In this document: positions 6,661-15,398 of the stretch, piece after piece
How positions within the stretch are numbered: position 1 is the stretch's first letter
How the letters are laid out: every line of letters starts with the position of its first letter
NCBI GenBank assembly: GCA_019694805.1
Contig: JAIBBG010000036.1
Span: 1 to 32,777 of the forward strand
DNA from: Flavobacteriales bacterium
Lineage (GTDB): Bacteria > Bacteroidota > Bacteroidia > Flavobacteriales_D > Sanyastnellaceae
Direction of reading: 5' to 3'
Length of the DNA stretch: 32,777 bases
Translations under genes and position numbers: made by a program
The notes under the pieces: generated by a model
Told to the model about the DNA's origin: nothing
Seen by the model: only the letters and a program-made list of their open reading frames with translations
Databases searched by the model: none

Positions 6661-9120
6661 TCAGTGCATGATGATTAATCGCGCAACTGAATTTTCAAAT
6701 GCTGTCTGACATCGAACAAAATAGCCCGAAGGAGCCAGATCAGCAGTATTCATTTCAAAAGGGAAACTTGTGACTGCCCTGTATTCTCTGACAATTTTTC
6801 CATCCATGTCATGGATCGTAACGTCCACAGGCTGATCATCATTCGGAAAATCGATGATCACTCGGTCGTTGGCTGGATTGGGTTTGCAAGAAATGGCCGT
6901 CATTCCCGAATAATCAACATTCACCACCGGAGTGACCTTGAACATGCCGTTGAAATCCACTTGACGCAAACGGTAGTAATTATGTCCAAGATGTGGATAG
7001 TGGTCGGTAAACGAATAGCGCTGTGGTTCAAAGGTGGTTCCATGTCCGTCGACTTGACCAATCTCAATCCATTCCCGAAGATCCGTGGAATGTTCTACCA
7101 CAAAGTAATCGTTGTCGATTTCAGATAGAGTTTTCCAATGGAGGAAAACACCATCAGAAGCCTTATGTCCGTTGAATTCGAGCATTTCAACAGGCAGTGT
7201 AAGACTACAAGCAATAGAGGCAGTGCCGAAGAAATCGAGGGTAACCATCGCATCAACATAGCTCCAATTGGACATGCAAATGACATATTGTTGACCAGCA
7301 ACCACATTGAGTGGCGGACCATAATTACCGGGATCACCACCAGGTGGAATCACCGATGCCAGTCCGGCTCCGCCAAAAGGTGCTGCATTCCAAACGCAAC
7401 GAGCAGGAGGTAAGGTGTTATTGGAAATGCCATTGCAGGAAGCAGCTCCTGTATATGGCCACATGGCCCAATCATAATAGCCTTGTTGTTGTCCGCCAGC
7501 ACCGAATGAAAATTCCAATGTGCCGGAAGTAGCCACGGTAAACATCATCCATGATGAATTCAATTCACCCGCCAATAAACAGCCAAAGTCTGTTCCGCCC
7601 CATGGTGGTGGAGTTCCGGAGTAAGAGGGATTGGATACTGAACCTGGAGGTGGTACTTCATCAATAGCTCCAAAACCACTGGGCGTGATGTGAAAATTGT
7701 AAACGTCGCACACACAAGGAGCAGCAAAACAATCGGAAGATGGTGGAGAAGAACCGCATGCACCACCGGTTGGAGGTTCGGTTCCTGTACAATCCAGTCC
7801 ACCAATATTCACCAAAACCCATTCAGATGTACCGGCAGCCATGGAACCACTTTGAATGACGTTTCCAAGTGGATCAGCCAACGTGTACGTCGCACCGTTC
7901 CAACCGTCACCAGCAGAATCGAACATATGAAGATAGTAGCAGCCATTTCCGAGACATACACCACCATTGTAAGGAGCTCCACCACCTTGAGTGATCCCAT
8001 TGTTGAGACTGAAATACCAGGATATCTCAGCAGGATTAGGTCCGGCGGTGACATTGAAAGTGTATTCGGATGTTCCTGCGGGACAAGTGACCGGTGTAGT
8101 ACAAGTGACGTTACCAATGGCCAGAGTTTCGGTAGTTTGTGCTCCCGAAACCAGAAACGTTTGATAGAAAAATCCGGAGTTTGGTTCCGAAAAACTCAGA
8201 ACAACTTCCGACCAACCATCACCAGCGAAATCGTAAAGGACGAGGGAGTAGCAATCATCCAATAAACAAACGAATTGTGTTTCATTAGGACCACCAAAGG
8301 CTTGCAGCACTCCGAAAGAATCATACAATTCCCAATAGGCGTCGAATCCATCAACGCCATCCGTTGTGGTGATTTCATAAATCTGGCAAGGTGGAGCACA
8401 CGTGGCACCACCAATGGCAAATGTTTCGAATCCATCGCAACCACTGAATAGGAAAGTAGAAAAAAGAAGATTGCCATTTTCATCATCAATCTTCCAGGTT
8501 TCATTGTCCCAGCCATCACAACTGCTGTCGTACATCCACAGTGTATAACAATCGTCTGGCAGACATAATTCCTGAACATCAGGTGCACCGCCTGCCGCTA
8601 CAAGGCTTCCAAAAGAATCGTACAATTCCCAATACACATCACCGGCATCGTTGCCATTGTCCACATCAATCGTATAGAGGTTTGTTCCAAGCGGACATGG
8701 CGTTGCGTTGCAATTGCCATCACCGAGATAAAACTGATCAGATCCGGAACTGCCATCAGGTAGGTTCGTGTCGTAGTCGAAATCACCGATAAAATCTGCA
8801 ATAAACCAATCTTGGTTTTGCCACCCATTATTCGCAGAATCGTACATCCATAAGGTGTAACAACCATCGGGAAGACAGACATTCTGATTGAACGGAGCTC
8901 CTCCTGATAAAACCATTACATTACTGCTGTTGAACAGTTGCCACGAAACTTGACCCGCACCAGCTCCTCCTGTTACCGAGATGTTGTAATTGGTACACTG
9001 GGCATCTATGCGGTTGGATGAAAGTATAATCAAACTTGCAGCGAGTAGGATGGAAGACAACGCTTGACAGGCGAGTTTTGCCTGTAAACTCAGAGATTCC
9101 TGAGCTTTCTGTATAGTCAT
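6661..9120 (-). CDS. T9SS type A cargo with four Cys/Asp-rich repeats
   Basis: An 819-residue secreted protein. The ATG at 9120 is used; the frame also offers a TTG seven codons upstream. An unusually long, polar N-region leads to a hydrophobic core, with cleavage probably at IDA-Q (about residue 40). Four repeats of about 95 residues follow (roughly 42-137, 147-241, 245-340, 350-444), each with a VSW/VYW-E-L-Y-D strand, GGAP, and CLPDGCYTLWMYDSxxDGW. Residues 469-639 form a separate Cys-rich domain with DWAMWPY, reminiscent of a carbohydrate-binding fold. Residues 641-733 look FN3-like (VEHSTDLREW, YYRLRQVD). The end (745-819) is a type A sorting domain: KPNPAND, then GYFVR and a basic terminus. 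Expected cell-surface or secreted; ligand unknown. It has its own promoter (9199-9206) and terminator. Confidence 0.9.
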   Translation of the reverse strand: MTIQKAQESLSLQAKLACQALSSILLAASLIILSSNRIDAQCTNYNISVTGGAGAGQVSWQLFNSSNVMVLSGGAPFNQNVCLPDGCYTLWMYDSANNGWQNQDWFIADFIGDFDYDTNLPDGSSGSDQFYLGDGNCNATPCPLGTNLYTIDVDNGNDAGDVYWELYDSFGSLVAAGGAPDVQELCLPDDCYTLWMYDSSCDGWDNETWKIDDENGNLLFSTFLFSGCDGFETFAIGGATCAPPCQIYEITTTDGVDGFDAYWELYDSFGVLQAFGGPNETQFVCLLDDCYSLVLYDFAGDGWSEVVLSFSEPNSGFFYQTFLVSGAQTTETLAIGNVTCTTPVTCPAGTSEYTFNVTAGPNPAEISWYFSLNNGITQGGGAPYNGGVCLGNGCYYLHMFDSAGDGWNGATYTLADPLGNVIQSGSMAAGTSEWVLVNIGGLDCTGTEPPTGGACGSSPPSSDCFAAPCVCDVYNFHITPSGFGAIDEVPPPGSVSNPSYSGTPPPWGGTDFGCLLAGELNSSWMMFTVATSGTLEFSFGAGGQQQGYYDWAMWPYTGAASCNGISNNTLPPARCVWNAAPFGGAGLASVIPPGGDPGNYGPPLNVVAGQQYVICMSNWSYVDAMVTLDFFGTASIACSLTLPVEMLEFNGHKASDGVFLHWKTLSEIDNDYFVVEHSTDLREWIEIGQVDGHGTTFEPQRYSFTDHYPHLGHNYYRLRQVDFNGMFKVTPVVNVDYSGMTAISCKPNPANDRVIIDFPNDDQPVDVTIHDMDGKIVREYRAVTSFPFEMNTADLAPSGYFVRCQTAFENSVARLIIMH
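7789..8997 (-). repeat. Four tandem protein-coding repeats (CY-x-MYDS-x-DGW module)
   Basis: Encodes the four about 95-residue modules of the 6661-9120 protein. Each keeps C-L-x-D-x-CY, an aromatic-Met-Tyr-Asp core and DGW. At DNA level the copies are diverged, so this is an old protein repeat and not a recent duplication. Confidence 0.85.
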
Positions 9121-9198
9121 CTGTTTGTTAAGACGATTCAATTGCTTTTGTAAATCATCCCGTTTCGGTTATTACTACCCAGAAACTTGAGCTACTGA

Positions 9199-9206
9199 CA
9201 AATTTA
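9199..9206 (-). promoter_or_regulatory. Candidate Bacteroidota promoter (-7 box TAAATTTG)
   Basis: On the minus strand TAAATTTG matches TAnnTTTG exactly, with GTTTA about 21 nt upstream as an imperfect -33 element. It gives a leader of about 70 nt for the repeat protein at 6661-9120. Confidence 0.5.
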
Positions 9207-9329
9207 TGACTGAATGCATCGGTTGTTAAACTGATTTCGACCGAATGGGGTATTTTCATCGTCGAATAAGGATGACATTTCTCACCTAGAACTGAGAATT
9301 GATTTTGGTCAATATAATTCCATCTGGTT

Positions 9330-10205
9330 TTAGCGCTTGACGTACCAAACTTTCAAAGAGTATCCAAGACCAGTGATATTAAGCAAACCATTCAGGATTT
9401 TTTTCGCCCATTGGAGATAGCCTTTTGCTTCGATTTTCTGCCGGAGCAATTCATCATCACTTGTTGCTGAAACAACAGCTTGTTTTTTCTTCCCGGTGCT
9501 TTGATGAAAACGTGTGATACTGATTCCGGTTGTCGTTACTTTTTTTCGGTGAAAAAGTTTGCCGAGTAGCCGGTGCATGGTCTTCGGTGTGTAATACGAA
9601 AGGTGTTCAGGATAACTGATGATATTGTAAGCATCACCTAAATAATATCTGCTGAGGGCATTGAAATTGGGTGTGGTGCAAAAGAAAAGTCCGCCTTGTC
9701 GCAACATGCGGTGTATATGTCTGATTTCATCCAGGGGATTGTTGATGTGTTCGATCACTTCGATCGATGTAATCACATCAAAACTGACATGAGTAAAAGT
9801 TTGATCATCCAATGGGCCTTGTTTCATCACAATGCCTCTTGCTTCGCCGTTTTTGATTTGGGCATCGGCGTACTCCGTTCCATAGACTTTCCAACCTCGT
9901 TTTTTCGCTTCAGTTAGGAAAAGTCCATTGGCACAACCGATATCCAGCAAATTGCCAGTGTTGCGGTATTGTTCAAATTCATCCAGCCACTCATGATATC
10001 GTTTCACCGTGATCGGAGAAAGATATTGGTTCAAACCGTAATGCGAGTAATATGCTTGCAATTCATCGGCAGTTGGAATTTTTTCGCAAAAAACAAACCG
10101 ACAATCCATGCATTGCAACAAGTCTGTACGCCGAAATGATGAAAGTTTTCTTAAGCGAGAGCTTGAGCAAATCAAACAGTTCTTGTGTGTTTTTTCTGCG
10201 ATCAA
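9330..10205 (-). CDS. SAM-dependent methyltransferase with N-terminal zinc finger
   Basis: A 291-residue cytoplasmic class I methyltransferase (Methyltransf_23-like). Four N-terminal cysteines in two pairs (C10/C13 and C32/C35) form a probable zinc site of the kind seen in methyltransferases of surface-polysaccharide clusters. The SAM-binding loop is LLDIGCANGLF (86-96), and the post-motif SIEVIEHI is at 147-154. The start is TTG at 10205. It overlaps the TGA stop of the upstream gene, and later ATGs would remove the zinc site. This implies translational coupling to the large propeller protein. The substrate is unknown: an NDP-sugar or polysaccharide methylation is plausible but inferred only from the zinc-finger architecture and surface-protein neighbours. 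Confidence 0.85.
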   Translation of the reverse strand: MIAEKTHKNCLICSSSRLRKLSSFRRTDLLQCMDCRFVFCEKIPTADELQAYYSHYGLNQYLSPITVKRYHEWLDEFEQYRNTGNLLDIGCANGLFLTEAKKRGWKVYGTEYADAQIKNGEARGIVMKQGPLDDQTFTHVSFDVITSIEVIEHINNPLDEIRHIHRMLRQGGLFFCTTPNFNALSRYYLGDAYNIISYPEHLSYYTPKTMHRLLGKLFHRKKVTTTGISITRFHQSTGKKKQAVVSATSDDELLRQKIEAKGYLQWAKKILNGLLNITGLGYSLKVWYVKR

Positions 10206-13200
10206 TTCGTTTTCACATGAATGATTTTACGAATGGCGATCAGTTTTTGACCGAAGAAAATTTTAACCACATATACTCCTTCGCTCAATGATGCAAGATT
10301 GATTGTGGCACTTTTACCTGAGCAGTTTTGGGTCATCACTTCTTCACCAATACAATTACTGATGCCGATACTCCAATGTTCTGGCTGTGCATGTTTTAAA
10401 GTGATTTGCAGGAGATCTGCTGCTGGATTCGGATACATCAACGTTTCGATTTTCTGAATGTCTTCAACTCCGATGATTGGTTGATTTCCGATGGTAAATA
10501 CACCTTCACTTGGAAAATCAACCCAAGCCTGGAGAAATTCTCCTTGCATGGTGAAGGGAACAAAAGTGAGATCGGCACCAGGAAGGAATTCGTCGTCTTG
10601 AGAAATGATGATTCCTAAACCATTCATATCCTGAAACCATGAAGCATCAATTGAAACCAATACTTCGCCGATGTCACCAGTTTCAGAATAACCCCATGTT
10701 CTCTCAGTCCTCATAGATTGAAAAGGGTAGATGTCATTTTGAAATTCCAGACTTGCTTGATCGCAGCCGATCATCAAGTATTCATCCTCATCAAATGAAT
10801 TTGGATTTTGTACATGAATGATTCCTCGACCTTGTGCTGATGCGTGGTAATCATAGGCTGACTCTTTGCCAATACCAAATACTTCATACTTCTGATCTGG
10901 GTGATGATATCTCGAAGCTGGGCCAAGATCAATACCATAAAGTGTGGCCATGTAGTTTCGTATCAAGGTCACGTGGGTATTCATCAATCTGGTGGAGTAG
11001 AGGAAATGCTCTGCAATTCTACCCTTGCCATATCTCTCATTTTCGTATCCCCAATCGTGACCAATGTCGATGGAAATTTCCATATCATCACTTCTTTCGC
11101 CAATATTGACGCCAGGTTGCGGATGATCAGTTTCATCGAAGAAGGTGTTCATCCATTGATGAAGATCGTCTTGATGATAGGTAAATCCATAGATGTGTGG
11201 GGCAGAAGCATCTCCGATGTAAAAGCTGTTGATACCGCTGTAATCGCCATTGATATCCGCCACTTCGTTGTGATAGTAGTAATCATTTTTCCAAGGATGC
11301 ATGAGATATCCATTGGGCATTCTTGAACTTGCGAACCATCCATGTTCATTGAATTTGATGGTATCGGTTTCGACCATAACAAATGCCGAAATGGATTTAC
11401 CTGGTGCAACATCGAACATGGTAAGCATATCATTTACACCATCGAAAGAAAGGGCAGGCTCACCGTTGATGCCTTCTTCACCAGTTACCACTTCGGGCAT
11501 GAAGTCAGGCTGATTTTGAATAGCAACTTCGCCGCCACCGAGTAGATCATTCCAACTATTCACAGCGCCCGCAGTGAGTTCGACACCATCATCAGCGCGA
11601 AGCCAGAAGGCCATGCTCTGCAAATCACCAACACCGGCAGGGCCCAGATACCCGAGTTGTTCCGGTGCTTCAACATAAATAAGTTTAAGGGTATCACTAC
11701 CTGCATTGAGCAATAGTTGCTCATCCATAGCAACTTCTCCCGGAATCCACACTTTGACTTCACCGAATGAAGTTGGTTGAATGGTGGCTGAAAAATTCTC
11801 CGGTCCTCCTGTGATAGATAACACTGTTCCATTGTCAACCTGAATGTCAGTGGAGATATCATCAAAATCTGACATCGCTGATTGACTCAGATTTTTATAG
11901 AATATAATATTTACATCGAAAGAACCAAAAACCTCATTGGTTTCCACAGCATGAGTAACTGAGGCTACTGAAGGAAAATGGGTAACCTGTTGACTGTAGA
12001 GATCGCTTTCCCAAAGTCCGCGTCCATAAGTGCTCGCTTTGATTCGATGGAGTTGTGGTATGTTGCCGTAGTATATCTCCAATTCAGTTACACGAGCACT
12101 GTAGGGCATTCCTTCATTGAACGAAATAAAATCGACCATTGTCGTATCTCGGTAAAATACACCGAGGTCAGTGCCCAAGTAAAGTCCTTCCAATCCGGCA
12201 TCTGTTGTATCCATGACCATGGTATTGGTCGAAACATCCGGCAATGTGGGACTGAGCAATGTCCAAGTAAGCCCTTGGTCCGGACTTCTATATACATCAT
12301 TGTGAAAGCAGATATAGACAAGGTTGGAATCAGCCACACTTGTTTCTATGGCATTCACAGGAACCTGAAAGAATGGAAGATTGTTGGATAAATTGATCCA
12401 AGTTGGGTTTTCTGAAAGTGCATTGTTGGTTCTGAAAAGTTTCCTGTTGTCTTTGGCTACGTAAAGAATATTCGGATTAGAAGCACAAGATTCGATTTCA
12501 TTCAAATTTGTTGTATTTCCATTCAGGCCATTGCTGATCATTTGCCACACAATGCTGTCTTTTTCCGGGTGTTTAATGTTCATGGATCTCCACACATTTT
12601 TCAAACCGACAAACATGGTATTGGCTGTAGGATCGCCTTTAGATAGGTGAAACGGTGTGTTCCATGCGCCTTCTTCATCGATGTTGAGTACATCCATTCC
12701 ACATATTTTCTCATTGACTACTTCCGGAGTGGTTCTAAAAATGTCACCATAATAAATGCTACCGTATCGATAATCGGGATCGGTGAAATCATAAGCACAT
12801 TCAAAGCCATCTCCACCGCCGCGCCTTTTCCAATAGACACCATCAAACTCCATGGTTCCGTTGTCTTGATAACCAGTGAGTGTGTGGTTTGCATTGTGGG
12901 GTGATTGTCCAAGCTGATAGATTTGACCAATCACCATTCCATTGCTGATGTCTTGCCACGTTTCATTGTCTACATAGTGATATAAACCACCATCATTGCA
13001 TAAGTAGAGATCGTGATTGTGCGGAGAGATAACCATCTCATGCATATCCACATGCACATAGTTATTGCTGATGTCAATCCATGTTGTGCCACTATCCAAT
13101 GATTTTTTTGCACGAATTCCACCCACATATACCACTTCAGGATTTTCATGATCTGCTTCCAGGCAGAGGTCATACCATGCCTGACCGCCGGTGCTGGAGC

Positions 13201-14293
13201 CATCTGCAGCCCATCCCATGATATTTGGTGAGTCGCTCATTAAAGTAAATGTTTCACCAGAATCTACACTTTTATAGAAGCCGGAAAAGGCGTACGTACC
13301 TGTTTTGATCACGTAGACAACATCAGGTGCCACTGGAGTGACAGCGATACACATTCTGACATTGGTACCCAGAACCTCAGCAACCCAATCCCATTCTGCA
13401 CCACCGTCTATACTGCGGAAAAACTTTCCATTTGAAGTGCAATAGAGTATTTGATTGTTGAGCGGATGTAATTCAAAATCCTTGATATTACCGGTATTCG
13501 GTCCTGTGGAAGTCCATGTCGTGCCACCATCTGAAGACCAGTAAAGTCCATCTGTTGTAGCAGCCCACACATTCCCATTGGTTGCATCAAAACGCATGCA
13601 ATTGACTGTCACACTCTCCAAACCGAGGTTGGAAAATGCCCATGTTTCGCCACCATCAACGCTTTTCAGTACACCCATTCCAGGAGAATCATTGGCATCT
13701 CTATCACCCGTGCCAGCATAACAAGTCATAGGATTGGTGGTATCAAATACGATTGAGGAGATACCCAGGGTAGGAAGTTGATCAGATTTAGGAGCCCACG
13801 ACAAGCCGCCATCAATAGATTTCCATACACCACCCGCCGGCGATCCGGCAAGCATGATCAAAGGATCATTTGGATGGAAGGCCACCGCCATAACGCGCCC
13901 TACGCCTTCAATCATATCGTGCGTGGTGATTTGATCCATCACAGGACCCAGATTATACCAATTCCCAGAAAGAGACCTGTTTTGATTATAAGCTTGAATC
14001 TCTGCCCACACTCTTTGAATATCAAGCCCAGACGGAATGAGGCCTGCATCGTTGATTCTTGAACTGTATAAGGAGATATAGCGTTCAATCTGCTTGTAGC
14101 CTTGCCCTTTTTCCTGTGGTTTCACCGGCCATTCCAGCTGGTGTTCATTCATGATGGATTCCAGGGTGATACTTGGATTGTGAAGTTTATTGCTCCAATC
14201 CTCGCTCTCATTTTGAGCTGTTATTCGTGGTGCATAGGTCAGATTGGCAAGCAATACCAACAAACCTGACTTGAGGTAATTACAGAAAGTCAT
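10202..14293 (-). CDS. Giant T9SS type A cargo with Asp-box beta-propeller
   Basis: A 1363-residue secreted protein. The ATG at 14293 gives a signal peptide ending at ITAQ (residue 27); an in-frame ATG at 14407 adds 38 residues without signal character. Residues about 105-765 hold at least seven Asp-box motifs (S-x-D-x-G-x-T-W: KSIDGGLSW 158-166, KSVDGGETW 210-218, SSDGGTTW 253-260, and others near 292, 341, 397 and 668). These indicate a BNR/sialidase-like or VPS10-like propeller, probably two. Residues 885-1130 look like a LamG/concanavalin fold (SMAFWLRADDG, PALSFDGVNDML). A further beta domain follows, and 1285-1363 is a type A sorting domain (MYPNPAADLLQI). No sialidase catalytic Arg triad could be confirmed. 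The methyltransferase gene overlaps its stop codon. Confidence 0.88.
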   Translation of the reverse strand: MTFCNYLKSGLLVLLANLTYAPRITAQNESEDWSNKLHNPSITLESIMNEHQLEWPVKPQEKGQGYKQIERYISLYSSRINDAGLIPSGLDIQRVWAEIQAYNQNRSLSGNWYNLGPVMDQITTHDMIEGVGRVMAVAFHPNDPLIMLAGSPAGGVWKSIDGGLSWAPKSDQLPTLGISSIVFDTTNPMTCYAGTGDRDANDSPGMGVLKSVDGGETWAFSNLGLESVTVNCMRFDATNGNVWAATTDGLYWSSDGGTTWTSTGPNTGNIKDFELHPLNNQILYCTSNGKFFRSIDGGAEWDWVAEVLGTNVRMCIAVTPVAPDVVYVIKTGTYAFSGFYKSVDSGETFTLMSDSPNIMGWAADGSSTGGQAWYDLCLEADHENPEVVYVGGIRAKKSLDSGTTWIDISNNYVHVDMHEMVISPHNHDLYLCNDGGLYHYVDNETWQDISNGMVIGQIYQLGQSPHNANHTLTGYQDNGTMEFDGVYWKRRGGGDGFECAYDFTDPDYRYGSIYYGDIFRTTPEVVNEKICGMDVLNIDEEGAWNTPFHLSKGDPTANTMFVGLKNVWRSMNIKHPEKDSIVWQMISNGLNGNTTNLNEIESCASNPNILYVAKDNRKLFRTNNALSENPTWINLSNNLPFFQVPVNAIETSVADSNLVYICFHNDVYRSPDQGLTWTLLSPTLPDVSTNTMVMDTTDAGLEGLYLGTDLGVFYRDTTMVDFISFNEGMPYSARVTELEIYYGNIPQLHRIKASTYGRGLWESDLYSQQVTHFPSVASVTHAVETNEVFGSFDVNIIFYKNLSQSAMSDFDDISTDIQVDNGTVLSITGGPENFSATIQPTSFGEVKVWIPGEVAMDEQLLLNAGSDTLKLIYVEAPEQLGYLGPAGVGDLQSMAFWLRADDGVELTAGAVNSWNDLLGGGEVAIQNQPDFMPEVVTGEEGINGEPALSFDGVNDMLTMFDVAPGKSISAFVMVETDTIKFNEHGWFASSRMPNGYLMHPWKNDYYYHNEVADINGDYSGINSFYIGDASAPHIYGFTYHQDDLHQWMNTFFDETDHPQPGVNIGERSDDMEISIDIGHDWGYENERYGKGRIAEHFLYSTRLMNTHVTLIRNYMATLYGIDLGPASRYHHPDQKYEVFGIGKESAYDYHASAQGRGIIHVQNPNSFDEDEYLMIGCDQASLEFQNDIYPFQSMRTERTWGYSETGDIGEVLVSIDASWFQDMNGLGIIISQDDEFLPGADLTFVPFTMQGEFLQAWVDFPSEGVFTIGNQPIIGVEDIQKIETLMYPNPAADLLQITLKHAQPEHWSIGISNCIGEEVMTQNCSGKSATINLASLSEGVYVVKIFFGQKLIAIRKIIHVKTN

Positions 14294-14742
14294 CTCGGCG
14301 AATTTAGAAAAGCAAGAGGTGCACAACACGATCAATACTTCTGCAGAATAGGAAGTCTTTGGCTCATTAGGAACCCCAGCATGCATGAAAGCCTTGTCAA
14401 ACCTCATGACCGTTAAATGACGGTAGTAAAATCCGCTACCAAACTCTTGATTTTTATTAGTCTGATCATGTTCTTTTGTCCAACTAGATAGAACGTATCT
14501 CGTTAGGCTAATTCAACTAAGCCTTTAAGCAAAGACTACCGAGATTGAAGAACTAAAACATTGAGTTTGGGGGAGCACAGGTTATTTGGGTTTGCTTTTG
14601 CCTTGGCCTGTGCTACTCTCAAGCTTTCAGTGTCAAATGAATTCTCGATCATTGCAGATCAGTTTCCTTAAATTATGGTTGCGGCACACTAAGACGCAGA
14701 GGAACTGATCTGTAGCAGACTATCCAACGCTATGGCTGAAAT
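14294..14742. other. Unexplained spacer (about 450 nt)
   Basis: Non-coding stretch upstream of the propeller gene (-) and beyond the terminator of the adhesin operon. It contains several inverted repeats: ACCGT/ACGGT at 14409-14424, overlapping a GGTAG/CTACC pair at 14422-14440; an 8-bp pair at 14574-14614; and CAGATCAGTTTCCT near 14656 matched imperfectly by AGGAACTGATCTG near 14699. No open frame with sensible codon use and no exact TAnnTTTG on the minus strand were found. The propeller promoter must lie here. Confidence 0.4.
14574..14614. other. Inverted repeat, possible structured RNA
   Basis: AGCACAGG and CCTGTGCT form a perfect 8-bp stem around a 25-nt interior. It lies in the middle of the unexplained spacer. 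There is no T tract, so it is not a terminator. Confidence 0.3.
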
Positions 14743-14768
14743 AAAAAAGCCTCTTGAAAAAGAGGCTT
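14743..14768 (-). terminator. Intrinsic terminator of the adhesin operon
   Basis: Perfect 9-bp stem AAGCCTCTT / AAGAGGCTT with a 4-nt loop, followed on the minus strand by a run of T. It lies 26 nt after the stop of the 14794-15384 gene and closes the three-gene operon. Confidence 0.92.
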
Positions 14769-14793
14769 ATTTTGTGTATTCGAACGACTGAGG

Positions 14794-15384
14794 TCATTTT
14801 TTATCACCTGCCGAAAATTTCATAGCATATTTTTCATACATATCACCTGCAGCGGTTTTACCCATGATATTGAGTACTCCATCGATTTTACCTTCAGTAG
14901 TAAGTTGCATGAGCAGTATTTTTTTATCGTCACCACAATACGCTTGTTTATCAGTTGGAACGCAGAACCATGCGCCATCTTTTGGAATTTCAATGGCTGC
15001 CCCTTTTGTTTCAAATGCGCTGAGATCCAAATTGAGCATTTGCACATTATTATCGTAGTTGTCAGTAGCTCCAATGGTGATCCAGGAGTCGAATCTCAAT
15101 AATGCGTTTTCATTGGCCTGTTTGCGGTTGGAATCCCTTGATAGAGGTCCACCATAAGCACATTGATAAAATGGTTTGGTACTCTTTACTTCAAGTTTGT
15201 GGGATGAATCGCCGAATATGACGTAGATCTGATCCTTCACGTTGGTCATTTCCGCATAAACACGGTATGTCCTACCTTTTACATTTCCTCCATTATCCAC
15301 TTCTTCAACGGTTAACTTGGTAACCTGAGTGAACGCGAAATATGGAGCAGCCATCATCAAGGCTGCAATAAGCGTTTTTTTCAT
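14794..15384 (-). CDS. Small secreted protein, third gene of SprB/PorP operon
   Basis: A 196-residue exported protein with a signal peptide of about 19 residues (cleavage near AFT-Q). The mature part begins KLTVEEVDNGG, then GRTYRVYAEM, IYVIFGD and LRFDSWITIG (residues about 96-105). From memory, this sequence style recurs as a domain in large Bacteroidota surface proteins, but I know no name or function for it. Four cysteines may form disulfides. There is no T9SS tag, so it could remain periplasmic or at the outer membrane. It begins 14 nt after the PorP/SprF gene and is followed by a strong terminator, so it is the last gene of an operon with the adhesin and PorP. A role in cargo anchoring or assembly is inference. 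Confidence 0.75.
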   Translation of the reverse strand: MKKTLIAALMMAAPYFAFTQVTKLTVEEVDNGGNVKGRTYRVYAEMTNVKDQIYVIFGDSSHKLEVKSTKPFYQCAYGGPLSRDSNRKQANENALLRFDSWITIGATDNYDNNVQMLNLDLSAFETKGAAIEIPKDGAWFCVPTDKQAYCGDDKKILLMQLTTEGKIDGVLNIMGKTAAGDMYEKYAMKFSAGDKK

Positions 15385-15398
15385 GAGTATACTTAAAA

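Noticed and set aside
7690..8265. 191-codon plus-strand frame within the repeat gene
   Set aside because: Shadow frame of the repeated domains on the opposite strand; product is Ser/Thr/Arg-rich with no domain.
9279..9298. TTCTCA/TGAGAA inverted repeat after the methyltransferase gene
   Set aside because: Only 6 bp, AT-rich and without a T tract; not a convincing terminator or operator.
14294..14407. Alternative ATG at 14407 for the propeller protein
   Set aside because: It adds 38 residues in front of an otherwise normal signal peptide.
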